A DNA stretch of 64,000 nucleotides from Gemmatimonadaceae bacterium (GCA_016720905.1 JADKJT010000001.1:481415-545414), one strand, 5' to 3'; positions 35,813-46,010 are shown, counted from the stretch's first letter. Program-made: numbers and translations. The notes: a model not told the origin generated them from the sequence alone.

Positions 35813-37219
35813 CTACTGCTCGCGCGTTCTGCCATATCCGGTCACAATCGCTATCACAATGGACAGTACGAGCGCCCACGCATAAGTGTTGTACATCCCG
35901 ATCGCTCCCGCACTGAGCGCCGGCATGCCGAACGCTTCGCCACTCCGACTGGCGCTCGACGCCAGAATCGTCGGCAGGAAATACGGCAGGAGAAACGGCC
36001 ACGTGCACACCGTCATGTCCAGCAGGTTCGCTCGGCGGTACCCCGACACGCCAAAACGCTCCCCGGTCTGGCGGGCAAACTCCCCCACTGCCAGAATCGC
36101 CACGACACTGTGCGTGGTCAGCAGTACGGCCCCCGACACCACACCAACAATCCACGATTCGGCCGCGCGCGCCGATGCCGCCCGTCCCTGTGCTGCACGC
36201 ACCAGTCGGTCGAGCGCATCGGTTGCCTGCAGCGTGCCCACCAGCGCCACCAGCAGCAACGTGAACACACTCACCCCAACGGCACGCTGCATGCCATCCA
36301 CGACAATCCCCGTCGCGCCGAAGGTGCCGGGCGCGATATGCAACAAATCGTAGGGAGTGATCAACCGTAGCAACAACGCCAGTACCGTCGCGCTCAGGAT
36401 GCCGAACAACAGCGCCTCGATGAGATGGCGCTTGGCAAGCAGCAGGCCAATGACAAGAGTCGGCGACAACAGCAGCAGCAGCGCCGACAGGTGCGCCGCC
36501 GGATTCGGGACCGTTGCGGCCGATGCCATCGTCGTCGCGCGATCGATGCCCCCCATCAGCACCGACGCCACCAGCGCCACCAGACCGGCCGGCAGGACGT
36601 ACACCAGTCGACTCCGTACCGTCCCGCCGATATCCACTTGCTGCGTGCCACTCGAGGCAATTGTCGTGTCCGACACCGGCGAGATGGAATCGCCAAAGGT
36701 GGCGCCGGCCAGAATCGCCCCCATCAACGCGGCAGGTGCGGCCCCTGCACCACCACCGGCCGGGTACAGCAGCGGTCCACACAACAGGATGGTGCCGAAG
36801 CTCGTGCCGGTGGCGGTGGACACCACCACGCACGCCAGAAACGCCGCAGCGACATAGCCGCCGCCGGTGAGATGCGTGGCACGTGTCAGCCACGCCAGGG
36901 CGGCCACAAACCCCGCCGCGCCCAGCACCGCCCCCAACACCCCCGCAAACATCCAGGCGCACAGCATTACCATCACCACGCGCTGACTCATGCCATCCAG
37001 CATCGCGTCGGCGTAACGCGTCCGATCCCTGGCCAGCAACAGTCCCAGCGTCAACGCCGCCAACAAGATCGGCCAGAATCCTTTCTCGTCGGGCGCGCCG
37101 TTGAGCGCCAGCACGGCCACACCGGCCAGAAAGCAGGCAAATGGTGCCAGTGCGCCTGCCAGCCCGCCGTAGAATGCAAGCGGCGCGACAGCACTGTCGG
37201 ATTCGGTTGGGTTTGGCAT
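35813..37219 (-). CDS. NhaC-family Na+/H+ antiporter
   Basis: About 468 residues with 11-13 membrane helices. Typical NhaC-family stretches are VVVSTATGTSFGTILLCGPL, ILAGATFGDSISPVSDTTIA (conserved FGDxxSPxSDTT), LTTHSVVAILAVGEFAR and MYNTYAWALVLSI. It probably exchanges cytoplasmic Na+ or another ion/organic acid for protons, and may recycle sodium pumped by the NQR complex, which is an inference. The ATG at 37219 starts MPNPTESDSAVAPLAFYGG. It is divergent from the TIGR04076-AKR-rlmN operon with 38 bp between starts, and is followed after three to twelve bases by the LTA-synthase-like gene. Confidence 0.9.
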   Translation of the reverse strand: MPNPTESDSAVAPLAFYGGLAGALAPFACFLAGVAVLALNGAPDEKGFWPILLAALTLGLLLARDRTRYADAMLDGMSQRVVMVMLCAWMFAGVLGAVLGAAGFVAALAWLTRATHLTGGGYVAAAFLACVVVSTATGTSFGTILLCGPLLYPAGGGAGAAPAALMGAILAGATFGDSISPVSDTTIASSGTQQVDIGGTVRSRLVYVLPAGLVALVASVLMGGIDRATTMASAATVPNPAAHLSALLLLLSPTLVIGLLLAKRHLIEALLFGILSATVLALLLRLITPYDLLHIAPGTFGATGIVVDGMQRAVGVSVFTLLLVALVGTLQATDALDRLVRAAQGRAASARAAESWIVGVVSGAVLLTTHSVVAILAVGEFARQTGERFGVSGYRRANLLDMTVCTWPFLLPYFLPTILASSASRSGEAFGMPALSAGAIGMYNTYAWALVLSIVIAIVTGYGRTREQ

Positions 37220-37257
37220 GTGGCCCGACAAGATCGTCTCGGGCTATCATTCGCGCC

Positions 37258-37611
37258 ATGTCAGACGACGCCTTTTCCCTCTACGACCTGCGCGTGGACG
37301 TCATCGCGACCGAGCGTCCGATGATCTGCAACCACAAGGCCGGCGACTGGTTCGCGCTGGTTGGCGAGAATCTGCACTTCCCGCCAGGTCAGTCGTTTCC
37401 GCTGTATCCGCTGGCCGCGCTGTTGCCACTGCTGCCGGCCAAACAGCGACCCACGCACCCCAATGACTGGATGACCACCGACACCGACATCGCCTGCCCC
37501 GATCCGCATTGCGGCGCCCGTTTTCGCATCACGCGCACCGGAATGAGCACTTTTCGGCACGCCGACGTCACCGCCGTACCGCTGCCATCCACCGGCGACG
37601 CGACCCGGTGA
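37258..37611 (+). CDS. TIGR04076 family protein
   Basis: A 117-residue soluble protein of family TIGR04076. It starts MSDDAFSLYDLRVDVIATER and contains the family blocks ICNHKAGDWFALVGENLHFP, YPLAALLPLLPAKQR and DIACPDPHCGARFRITRTG. Conserved cysteines in ICNHK and in ACPDPHC could bind a metal. The function is unknown. It is first in a three-gene operon and its stop overlaps the GTG start of the aldo/keto reductase (GTGA). Confidence 0.88.
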   Translation: MSDDAFSLYDLRVDVIATERPMICNHKAGDWFALVGENLHFPPGQSFPLYPLAALLPLLPAKQRPTHPNDWMTTDTDIACPDPHCGARFRITRTGMSTFRHADVTAVPLPSTGDATR

Positions 37612-38650
37612 GCGTACCAACCGTATCGCTCGCGCCTGACTACGCTATCCCGCGCCTGATCAAGGGCGGGTGGCAACTGGCCGGCGGACATGGTACGGTC
37701 GATCGCGACGGCGCCATCGCCGACATGATGGCATTCGCCAATGCCGGCATCACGGCGTTCGACTGCGCCGATATTTACACCGGCGTCGAAGCGCTTATCG
37801 GCGACTTCCTGAACGCCTGGCGTTCGATGCATGGCGTGTCGGCGGCGCCCATTCGCGTGCACACCAAATGCGTGCCCGATCTATCCGCATTGCCCACGCT
37901 GCGTCGGGCCGACATCGAGCACCTGATCGATCGGTCGCGACAACGGTTGGGCGTCGAGACGCTGGATCTCGTGCAGCTGCACTGGTGGGACTACGACGTG
38001 CCCGGCGTCGAGCAGGCGGCGTTGCACCTTGCCGCCCTGCAGCGCGACGGCAAAATCCGCCACATCGGCGTGACCAACATGGACACCCCGCACCTGCGCG
38101 CCCTGCTCGATGCGGGCGTGCCTGTGGTGTCAAATCAAGTGCAGTGCTCACTGCTGGACCGGCGCGCGCTTGGCGACATGGCCACCCTGTGCGCAGAACG
38201 CGGAGTGGCGCTGCTGGCCTACGGCGCGCTGGCCGGTGGCTTGTTTCATGAACGCTGGCTGGGTGTCGCGAAGCCGGAACCGCCATTCGAGAATCGTTCG
38301 CTGGTGAAATACACCCTCATCGTTGACGAATTTGGCGGGTGGGATGCGTTTCAGGCGCTGCTGCGCGCGCTGCGTGACATTGCACGCGCGCACGATACCA
38401 CGATTGGCGCCGTGGCCATTCGCTGTGTGCTGGACGAGCCGGCAGTAGCCGCGGCCATTGTCGGCGCCCGACACGCACGGCATCTGCCGGACACGCTGGC
38501 CGCACTCGAGCTGCACTTGCGCCATGAGGAACGCGGCGCACTGCACGCGCTGCTGGAACATGCCAGCGGACCGTCGGGTGATGTGTATGCGCTGGAACGC
38601 ACCAAAGGCGGCCGCCATGCGGCGATCATGCGCTACAACCTGAACACCGC

Positions 38651-38654
<4 letters not shown>
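37608..38654 (+). CDS. aldo/keto reductase
   Basis: A 348-residue aldo/keto reductase-type TIM barrel. Recognisable parts: PRLIKGGWQLAGGHGTVDRD, GITAFDCADIYTGVEALIGD (catalytic Asp and Tyr), VHTKCVPD (Lys), LDLVQLHWWDYDVPG (His), KIRHIGVTNMDTPHLRALLD and VSNQVQCSLLDRRA. It likely reduces an aldehyde or ketone with NAD(P)H; the substrate is unknown. Translation starts at GTG overlapping the previous stop, and its own stop overlaps the GTG start of rlmN, so all three genes are coupled. Confidence 0.9.
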
Positions 38655-39715
<1,061 letters not shown>

Positions 39716-39733
39716 CGCTCGCGGTCGTGTTGG

Positions 39734-40375
39734 CTACGGCGCCGGTCGTCGGTACAACCCCACCAGCACGCCCTTGCCGCGAATGTGCGTCGCCATCGCT
39801 GCCATCACCGCGCTCCGTGTTGCCGGCGGCGACGCACCAACGGCCGGCACATTCAGCATCACGTCCAGCGCATACAGCTCGAACACGTAGTGATGCGCCG
39901 GGCCGCTGGCCGGCGCCGCCGGACCACGATAGTACGGTCCCGTGCCACTGATCTGCCGCAGGGTCATCCCAGTGGGCGTGCCCTGCGGAATGCCCTCGGC
40001 CAGTGACGTCGCACTGCCGGGAATATTCCACACCATCCAGTGCAGCAGGTCGTCGGTGCCATCACCAATCGCCGCATCGGCGTCGTGTACCATCAGCACG
40101 AAACTCTGCGTCGAGTCGGGCGCACCACTCCAGGCCAGTGGCGGCGATACGTCGCGTCCGGTTTGTGCATGCTTCGCCGGGATCTGTGCGCCGTCGGCAA
40201 ACGCCGTCGAGGTCAGCGTCATCACGCGCACCCCGCCACGTCCCCGGCCAGCGGCCGCGCGGGCCGGTGGCTGCACCGCTGGCGTGGGTGATGTCGGCGG
40301 CGTCTGCGCGTGCGTCGCGTCGACACTCACCCCGCTCAGCACCGCGATCGCCATGGCCACGCGCATCAGCCTCAT
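39734..40375 (-). CDS. secreted PEBP/YbhB-like protein
   Basis: A 213-residue protein with a signal peptide (MRLMRVAMAIAVLSGVSVDA, then THAQ), a Pro/Ala/Arg-Gly linker, and a phosphatidylethanolamine-binding (Raf kinase inhibitor-like) domain. Domain motifs are VSPPLAWSGAPDSTQSFVLM, VHDADA, LLHWMVWNIPGSATSLAEGI, YRGPAAPASGPAHHYVFELY and a final VLVGLYRR. YbhB-like proteins bind small phosphorylated or anionic ligands; the role here is unknown. I start at the ATG of the signal peptide, 14 bases after the DUF1028 gene ends, so the two probably form an operon. Confidence 0.9.
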   Translation of the reverse strand: MRLMRVAMAIAVLSGVSVDATHAQTPPTSPTPAVQPPARAAAGRGRGGVRVMTLTSTAFADGAQIPAKHAQTGRDVSPPLAWSGAPDSTQSFVLMVHDADAAIGDGTDDLLHWMVWNIPGSATSLAEGIPQGTPTGMTLRQISGTGPYYRGPAAPASGPAHHYVFELYALDVMLNVPAVGASPPATRSAVMAAMATHIRGKGVLVGLYRRPAP

Positions 40376-40389
40376 ACTCGGCGCGCGCC

Positions 40390-41253
40390 TCACTTGAACG
40401 ACGCCGGCTGCAGCTTCCGCCACGCGTCATACCGCATGCGCAGCGTCTTCACCGGATTCAGATTCTCGCCCGGCTTGATCACGTTCGGGCCACCCTGATC
40501 GGGCTGCGTCACCGTGAGGTACATCGCGTACTTGCCGTTGTTGTGCGAGTCGCCGTTGGTGTCGGTCTTGTCGGCCATCAAAATGTACGACACATGCGAC
40601 GTCTTGCCTTCGCACGGAATGAGCGGCTTGGATCCGTCAGCCGGTAGCGGCGGGCAGGTGCAGCGACTGTCTCCACCGTATGCATCGGCCGTTTCCAGCG
40701 CCGCCATCACGCGATCGGTGAGCGCGCCCTTGGTATACAGAAACGCCCGCACGGCATTGGGGATGACCTCACCGGGCCGCAGGATGTTTCCCTGAATGGA
40801 GTAGTAAATCTGCGTGCCCGGCACCCGACCCTGAATGTCCTGCGACACGTAGCCGTTGGTGAGCCCGGAGTGACCGGCGCTCCGTCCCTGCAAATCGAGA
40901 ATGCCGAATTGCCTCGTCTGGAAAGCGGGATCGGCCGACAACATCTCGATGATGCGCGCCGGATCGGTGCCCTTCTGCAGTTCGGCGTACACCAGCATCT
41001 GGTTGGCGTGCGTGCCGTCCACACCCGCCTGACAGGCCGCCACCCCCTTGCCGGGCACGACCACCGCTTGAATGCCCATCAGGAAGGCATCGTTGTTGTT
41101 TACGCAGGTGGCCGACGCGATGACCACCCGACCGGTGGCCATGTCGATGGCGATGACCGACCAGGTGGCGTGGGCGGCACTGGGGAAGGCGACGAGCAGC
41201 GCAAGGAGCGTCGCGGCGCGACGGAGGGCGCGGAGCAGAGACAGGTGTGTCAT
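40390..41253 (-). CDS. secreted DUF1028 (Ntn-hydrolase-like) protein
   Basis: A 287-residue protein beginning with a signal peptide (LRALRRAATLLALLVAFPSA, cut near AHA). Immediately after it the mature chain begins TWSVIAIDMATGRVVIASAT, as expected for DUF1028 proteins, which have an Ntn-hydrolase-like fold whose N-terminal nucleophile is exposed by processing. Further family blocks are GKGVAACQAGVDGTHANQML, FGILDLQGRSAGHSG and YSIQGNILRPGEV. A cysteine cluster (SRCTCPPLP, IPCEGK) is an addition. The enzyme activity is unknown. It is divergent from the M14 peptidase gene and upstream of the PEBP-like gene. Confidence 0.9.
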   Translation of the reverse strand: MTHLSLLRALRRAATLLALLVAFPSAAHATWSVIAIDMATGRVVIASATCVNNNDAFLMGIQAVVVPGKGVAACQAGVDGTHANQMLVYAELQKGTDPARIIEMLSADPAFQTRQFGILDLQGRSAGHSGLTNGYVSQDIQGRVPGTQIYYSIQGNILRPGEVIPNAVRAFLYTKGALTDRVMAALETADAYGGDSRCTCPPLPADGSKPLIPCEGKTSHVSYILMADKTDTNGDSHNNGKYAMYLTVTQPDQGGPNVIKPGENLNPVKTLRMRYDAWRKLQPASFK

Positions 41254-41413
41254 GTGGCAAACGTGCTTCCGTAGACGGCGAACTGGCAAGAGCCTGCGCG
41301 GGCGCAGCGAGGTCGGCGAGGTAGTCGAAAGCCATGGCAGGCTGCATCTTCCCCGGGTGCCGGAGCGCCTCCACCGCCCTCACGCCCCGGCCCCGACCCC
41401 CTCCGAGATTCAC

Positions 41414-44400
41414 ATGCAGCAACTGGTCTCTTCCCGTCGCCGACTCGCTCGGCACGTTGGCGTCTCGCTCCTGCTGAGCGGCGCGGCCCTGCCGACCCTC
41501 ATGCTCAACGCGCTGCACGCCCAGAGCGCCATCTCGACGGCCAAGCCGGGACGCAATCCCAGCCAGCCCATCGACGAGGCGTACACGAAGAAGATCAAGG
41601 AGTACACCACCGAACCCTTCTTTTTGTCATCGCTGGTGGACTACATGCCGGCCGCCAAGGGCATCCCCACGCCCACGGCCGTGTTGGGCGACATCGCTGG
41701 CGCCCCCAACAAGCTGCCGTACTCCAAAGAGGTGTACGCCTACATGCGCCTGTTGGCCAAGGCGTCGCCGCGAGTACGTGTGTATTCCATTGGCACCACC
41801 GAGGAAGGCCGCGAGATGATTGCCGTGGCCGTGGCGTCGGAAGCGCTGCTGGCCAAGATGGATGCGAACAAGGCCAACCTCGCCAAGCTGGCCGACCCGC
41901 GCACCATCCAGATGAATGACAAGGTCGCCGACGACATCGCGCACAACGCGGCGCCCGTCTACTACATCACCGGCACCATCCACTCCACCGAGGCCGGTGC
42001 TCCTACCGCGCTCATGGAACTGGCCTATCGTCTGGCGGTGGACGAAAGCCAGTACGTGAAGAACATCCGCGACCACGTGATCACCCTCATCACGCCCATT
42101 GTGGAAGTGGACGGTCGCGATCGTGTGGTGGACGTGTTCAACTGGAAGATGGCGCACCCCGGACAGACGCCGCCCAACGTCATTTACTGGGGCAAGTACG
42201 TGGCGCACGACAACAATCGCGACGCCATGGGCATGACGCTCAAGCTCTCGCAGAACGTGCTCAACACCTACATCGGCTGGAAGGCACAGGTGTTGCACGA
42301 TCTGCATGAGTCGGGATCGTTTTTGTACGACAACACCATTGGTGACGGTCCGTACAACGCGTGGGTCGATCCGCTGCTCACCAACGAGTGGCAGTTGATT
42401 GGCTGGAACAACGTGCAGGAGATGACGCGACTGGGCATGCCCGGCGTATTCCCCTTCGGTGGTTTCGACACGTGGTCGCCCGGGTACCTGATGTTCATGG
42501 CCGCCACGCACAACGGCATCAGTCGCCTGTACGAAACATTCGGCAACGGCGGCACCGCGGAAACCGTCGAGCGCCAACTGTCGGCCAACGAAACGGCGCG
42601 TACCTGGTATCGCCAGAACCCGCCCATTACCGGGCGCTTCAATTGGTCGCTGCGCAACAACAACAACTACGAAATGACGGGGTTGCTGGTCTCGCTCAGC
42701 TACACCGCCAACACGCGCGTGCAGATGCTGCGCAACTTCTATGAGAAGTCCAAGCGTTCGGTGCTGAAGGCCAAAACCGAAGGCCCGGCCGCGTATGTGT
42801 TGCCGGCCAGCGACACGCGCTTGGGTGCGCAGGCCGAATTGATTCGCGTGCTGCAGATGCAGGGCGTGGAGATTTCGCGGGCGACCGCCGAGTTCAGTGT
42901 CACCATGCCCGTGCGTCGCGCGGCGGCGGCGGGCGGTGGTGGTCGAGGGGGACGTGGCGGCGGTGCGGGTGCCAACGCTCCAGCGACGGATAGCGCTCGT
43001 ACTGCCGCACCGACCACGGAAACGCGTCGCTTCCCAGCCGGTTCGTATATCGTGCGCATGGACCAGCCGTACTCGCGCATTGCCGACGCGTTGCTGGACT
43101 ATCAGTACTGGAGCCCCAACGATCCACAAAAGAATCCGTACGACGATACCGGATGGACATTCCCGGAAGGATTCGGCGTGCAGGCCGTTCGCGTGGTGGA
43201 CACGATGGCGCTCAAGGCACCCATGACGGCCATCACCACAACGGTGACGTCGGCGGGTGGTGTGAGTGGTGACGGCAGCGTGTTCGCCATCAATCACAAC
43301 GCCGACAACGCGCTCATCACGCTGCGTTACCGACTCAAGGATGCCGACTTCCAGGCCGCGGAAGAATCGTTCGAGTCGGGCGGCAAGCGTTTCAACCGCG
43401 GGTCGTTCATTGTGCGCGGCGTGGCCCGCGAAGCGCTCGACAAAGCCACGCGCGAGTTGGGACTGAGTGCCACCGCACTCGCCTCGGCGCCCACCGTGAA
43501 GATGCATCCGTTGCGCGCGGCACGGGTGGCCATGGTGCATGCCTGGACCAGCACGCAAACCGAGGGTTGGTGGCGGTTTGCGTTTGATTCCTACAGCATT
43601 CCGTACGACTACATCAGCTTTCAGGACATTCCCAAAATTGCCGACGTGCGCGCCAAGTACGACGTGCTGATCATGGCGCCCGGCAGCGGCAATCCGTTGG
43701 GCATCATTCAGGGGATGCCCCAGTGGCGCAACGCCATTCCGTGGAAGAACACGCCCGAAACACCAAACATCGGCACGTATGCGCAAACCGACGACATGCG
43801 TCCGGGGTTGGGTTGGGACGGTCTGGCCAAGGTGCAGGCGTTCGTGCGCGACGGCGGCGTACTCATCACCGCGGAAAGCTCCACCGACTTTGCCATTCAG
43901 TTCGGCCTGGCCAACGGCGTGAGTTCCACCACCCCTACCACGCGTGTGGTAACGGGCACGCTGCTGCGCACGCGACTCGCCGATGAAACCAGTCCGCTGG
44001 TGTATGGCGTGATCGACAACCTCGCCGTGATGAGCAGCGATGGTTTGGCGTTCGGCGTCACCAACGCGCGCGGTGGTCGTGGCGGTGGCGGTGGGGGTGG
44101 CGGTCGCGGCGGCGACGGCGGTGCGCGTCCCACCGGGCGTGGTACACCCGAAGACGGCGACGTAGTGCAGGGACGGTCGCCCAATGTGGTTGGCCACGCC
44201 GACACCTTGCCCACGCCGCCCACGGTGCTGCCATGGCAGGTGGCGGTGCCCACGCTGGACCAGATGCGTAACCCGCTCAACATCATTCCACCCGATCAGC
44301 GCCCGCGTGTGCCGCTGCGCTTTGCAGATCAAGGGCAGTTGCTGGTGTCAGGACTACTGGACGGTGGCGGCACCATTGCCCAACGACCGGTGGTGGTGGA

Positions 44401-44545
44401 CGCGCCGTACGACAAGGGCCACGTGGTGTTGTTCGCCAACAACCCGGTGTATCGCGGCACCACGGTAGGGTCGTACTTCCTGGTGTTCAACGCCATTCTC
44501 AACTTCGACAACTTGAATGCGGGGCGGGTGAACGCGGCGCGGTGA
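41414..44545 (+). CDS. large secreted M14-family zinc carboxypeptidase
   Basis: A 1043-residue protein with a signal peptide (HVGVSLLLSGAALPTLMLNA, then LHAQ). The peptidase M14 domain occupies roughly residues 80-420: it shows YITGTIHSTEAGAPTALMEL with the HxxE zinc motif and LHDLHESGSFLYDN with the third zinc ligand region. The rest contains a glutamine-amidotransferase-like segment (KYDVLIMAPGSGNPLGIIQG). Two low-complexity Gly/Arg loops are present, one around residues 500-520 and another near 890-910. Such proteins are abundant in Gemmatimonadota and are presumed to degrade peptides outside the cell. The ATG at 41414 is chosen because the signal peptide starts there; a longer open frame upstream overlaps the DUF1028 gene. 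Confidence 0.9.
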   Translation: MQQLVSSRRRLARHVGVSLLLSGAALPTLMLNALHAQSAISTAKPGRNPSQPIDEAYTKKIKEYTTEPFFLSSLVDYMPAAKGIPTPTAVLGDIAGAPNKLPYSKEVYAYMRLLAKASPRVRVYSIGTTEEGREMIAVAVASEALLAKMDANKANLAKLADPRTIQMNDKVADDIAHNAAPVYYITGTIHSTEAGAPTALMELAYRLAVDESQYVKNIRDHVITLITPIVEVDGRDRVVDVFNWKMAHPGQTPPNVIYWGKYVAHDNNRDAMGMTLKLSQNVLNTYIGWKAQVLHDLHESGSFLYDNTIGDGPYNAWVDPLLTNEWQLIGWNNVQEMTRLGMPGVFPFGGFDTWSPGYLMFMAATHNGISRLYETFGNGGTAETVERQLSANETARTWYRQNPPITGRFNWSLRNNNNYEMTGLLVSLSYTANTRVQMLRNFYEKSKRSVLKAKTEGPAAYVLPASDTRLGAQAELIRVLQMQGVEISRATAEFSVTMPVRRAAAAGGGGRGGRGGGAGANAPATDSARTAAPTTETRRFPAGSYIVRMDQPYSRIADALLDYQYWSPNDPQKNPYDDTGWTFPEGFGVQAVRVVDTMALKAPMTAITTTVTSAGGVSGDGSVFAINHNADNALITLRYRLKDADFQAAEESFESGGKRFNRGSFIVRGVAREALDKATRELGLSATALASAPTVKMHPLRAARVAMVHAWTSTQTEGWWRFAFDSYSIPYDYISFQDIPKIADVRAKYDVLIMAPGSGNPLGIIQGMPQWRNAIPWKNTPETPNIGTYAQTDDMRPGLGWDGLAKVQAFVRDGGVLITAESSTDFAIQFGLANGVSSTTPTTRVVTGTLLRTRLADETSPLVYGVIDNLAVMSSDGLAFGVTNARGGRGGGGGGGGRGGDGGARPTGRGTPEDGDVVQGRSPNVVGHADTLPTPPTVLPWQVAVPTLDQMRNPLNIIPPDQRPRVPLRFADQGQLLVSGLLDGGGTIAQRPVVVDAPYDKGHVVLFANNPVYRGTTVGSYFLVFNAILNFDNLNAGRVNAAR

Positions 44546-44636
44546 CGGCGTTGGAGTGCGGGAGTGTGGCGGGGGAATTCCGTCACACTCGGCGGGTCGA
44601 CGTGGGACTTGGTATCGGGCCCATGATCGGCGGGAT

Positions 44637-44671
44637 GCGCGCGCGTTACATTGGCGATGTAACGCGCGCGC
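44637..44671. repeat. 15-bp stem, 5-base loop hairpin downstream of the M14 gene
   Basis: Left arm 44637-44651 ends in GCGTTACAT, the loop is TGGCG, and the right arm 44657-44671 is the exact complement. It begins 92 bases after the M14 stop. No T-tract follows (TGTTGAGACTTTGG), so it may slow RNA decay or act with Rho rather than as a classical terminator. The surrounding 44546-44848 stretch holds no other gene I can support; a second copy of CGCGCGTTAC lies near 44765. Confidence 0.6.
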
Positions 44672-44813
44672 TGTTGAGACTTTGGCAATGGGAAACCGCG
44701 GGCAAACGACTGTGGGAATGGGACTTGCGGGATTTGCCGGTGGACGCGACTGTGGTGGGGAGTACGCGCGTTACGTAGATGTGGGTGCGCTTAAATGGGC
44801 AAACGAATACACG

Positions 44814-45462
44814 TTAGGAAGACTCAGATCTTAAACGCACAATCAGAAATGAGATTTGCAAGCCTTGCCTCCTTCGGAGCTCTGTTACTGTACGCGTGTC
44901 AAGGCAAGAGCGATATTTCGTCGCGAACCGGAGCACCCTCAGATTCGCTCTCGATTGACTCGTTGCGTTGCGTAACGGAAGGGCCGGCAAAAAACATGCG
45001 CCCTCTACGAGGTGAGCGTTTACGAGCTGATCGCAAAGCCAATTGAGTATCATGGAAAGCGGTAAGAGTACTTGGATTTGCCCACTTTGAGTTCGAAGGG
45101 AACGGTTTGTATGCCCGCCACGCGAGGACTACGAACACCGACTCAATCGAAATGGACTCTGGCTTGTTCAGCCTCTCGGAACGCCCGACTCTGTGCAAAA
45201 TAAGTACGTGTTGGTAGAAGGCACTTTCAACGCGCGAATGAAAGGCCACTTTGGGATGTGGAGCGGCTCACTACTGAAAGTCACGCGACTCGACGTGATG
45301 GGTAGGCTACACATCCCGCCGTTGGACTCGATACCGGAAATTGATCTCTCAAAACCGCCGCAGTAATCTCCAGCTTCCTAACATTCGCTTGCAGTTGACA
45401 GCCGATCTGTTGAGGGCGCGCTGCGCGCGCTTTATTTGTTCGGCTGCAACTGAAGCACATCG
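44814..45462 (+). mobile_element. integron gene cassette (lipoprotein ORF plus attC)
   Basis: The segment has cassette structure: it begins at TTAGGA after the G of GTTAGGA at 44813, contains one ORF, and ends at the G of the core site GTTAGAC (45462-45468) of a well-formed attC. Cassettes are bounded exactly by G^TTRRRY cuts. The left junction GTTAGGA departs from the consensus only in its last base. Base composition is visibly poorer in G+C than the flanks. No integrase gene is in the window, so this is an isolated cassette or part of a cluster lacking an integrase. Confidence 0.65.
44849..45366 (+). pseudogene. lipoprotein with OB-like domain, frameshifted (integron cassette gene)
   Basis: A lipoprotein of about 170 residues is readable across frames. 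It starts MRFASLASFGALLLYACQGK with a lipobox cysteine, then continues ALYEVSVYELIAKPIEYHGK, VRVLGFAHFEFEGNGLYARH, EDYEHRLNRNGLWLVQPLG and YVLVEGTFNARMKGHFGMW to the stop at 45366. Frame changes lie near 44993 (an A6 run), 45063 (GCGGTAAG, one G short of GCGGGTAAG) and 45127 (GCGAGG, one G short). The 'KPxEYxGKxVRVxGF' pattern suggests an OB-fold-like small surface protein seen in many proteobacteria, function unknown. The same 'yDGKtVRVkG' pattern occurs in the lipoprotein at 59.3 kb. The stop lies ten bases before the attC site. Confidence 0.7.
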
Positions 45463-45468
45463 TTAGAC
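45376..45468 (+). repeat. integron attC recombination site
   Basis: Outer arms CTAAC (45378-45382) and GTTAG (45462-45466) pair, followed on each side by a nine-base unpaired spacer. The inner arms are CAGTTGACAGCCGA on the left and TCGGCTGCAACTG on the right, complementary except for one extra A on the left, the extrahelical base that defines the bottom strand for integrase. The core site GTTAGAC fits GTTRRRY exactly. The terminal loop region carries a GC palindrome (GCGCGCTGCGCGCGC). All diagnostic attC parts are therefore present. Confidence 0.85.
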
Positions 45469-45509
45469 CGCGAAACTGAGTTCGAACCTTCTGAATATTG
45501 GCGAATATC

Positions 45510-45977
45510 GTGACGACCACTGCTGCGAAGTCCGTCCCGATCGCGATCCGTGAGTTTGGAACGTTTCTTGTGGTCGCGATCGTGTTGCTGTCCGCGCCCG
45601 CCGCTATCTCGCTCTATCTACACGACCATGTTGCCTTCGCCGTGTCGATCGGGGCGATCATGATCGCGGCCGCGTTGCCATTCTCGTCGATCCAGGTGCT
45701 CGCCAGCGACGGCCGTCTTCGCGTCAAACTCGGCGGCTTCTTCACAGTGCGGAACGTCGCGCTGACAGATATCGCTAGCATACAGCGGATTCGACCGCCG
45801 GTCTTGGCGGGACTCGGGATTCGCTGGTTACCGCAGGGGACGCTCTACACCGTCACCCTGGGCGACGCGGTCGAGTTTCAGCTGCGCGACGGGTCACGCT
45901 TCTTTGTCGGTTCGGACACGCCTGATGCGATGTGTACGCAACTCAATACGGTCATCACCGCGGACGCAGGACACTAA
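45510..45977 (+). CDS. small membrane protein with PH-like domain
   Basis: A 155-residue protein starting at GTG (MTTTAAKSVPIAIREFGTF). Two membrane helices (about residues 18-36 and 41-58) are followed by a soluble domain that looks like a bacterial pleckstrin-homology-type fold (VLASDGRLRVKLGGFFTVRN, ALTDIASIQRI, YTVTLGDAVEFQLRDGSRFF, VGSDTPDAMCTQLN). A TTG 12 bases upstream is an alternative start. It begins 41 bases after the attC core site, in the position of the next integron cassette gene, but no second attC is visible after its stop. Function unknown. Confidence 0.7.
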   Translation: MTTTAAKSVPIAIREFGTFLVVAIVLLSAPAAISLYLHDHVAFAVSIGAIMIAAALPFSSIQVLASDGRLRVKLGGFFTVRNVALTDIASIQRIRPPVLAGLGIRWLPQGTLYTVTLGDAVEFQLRDGSRFFVGSDTPDAMCTQLNTVITADAGH

Positions 45978-46010
45978 CGGCCCGTCCCTCGCCTTGAACA
46001 GTCGGGATGA

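Noticed and set aside
35784..37259. A 491-codon minus-strand frame in a second phase over the NhaC gene.
   Set aside because: The other phase encodes the antiporter with conserved motifs; this phase is Gly/Arg/Cys-rich and lacks membrane helices.
41627..44332. A 901-codon minus-strand frame inside the M14 peptidase gene.
   Set aside because: The plus strand has a signal peptide and zinc motifs; the antisense frame has no recognisable domain and mirrors codon bias.
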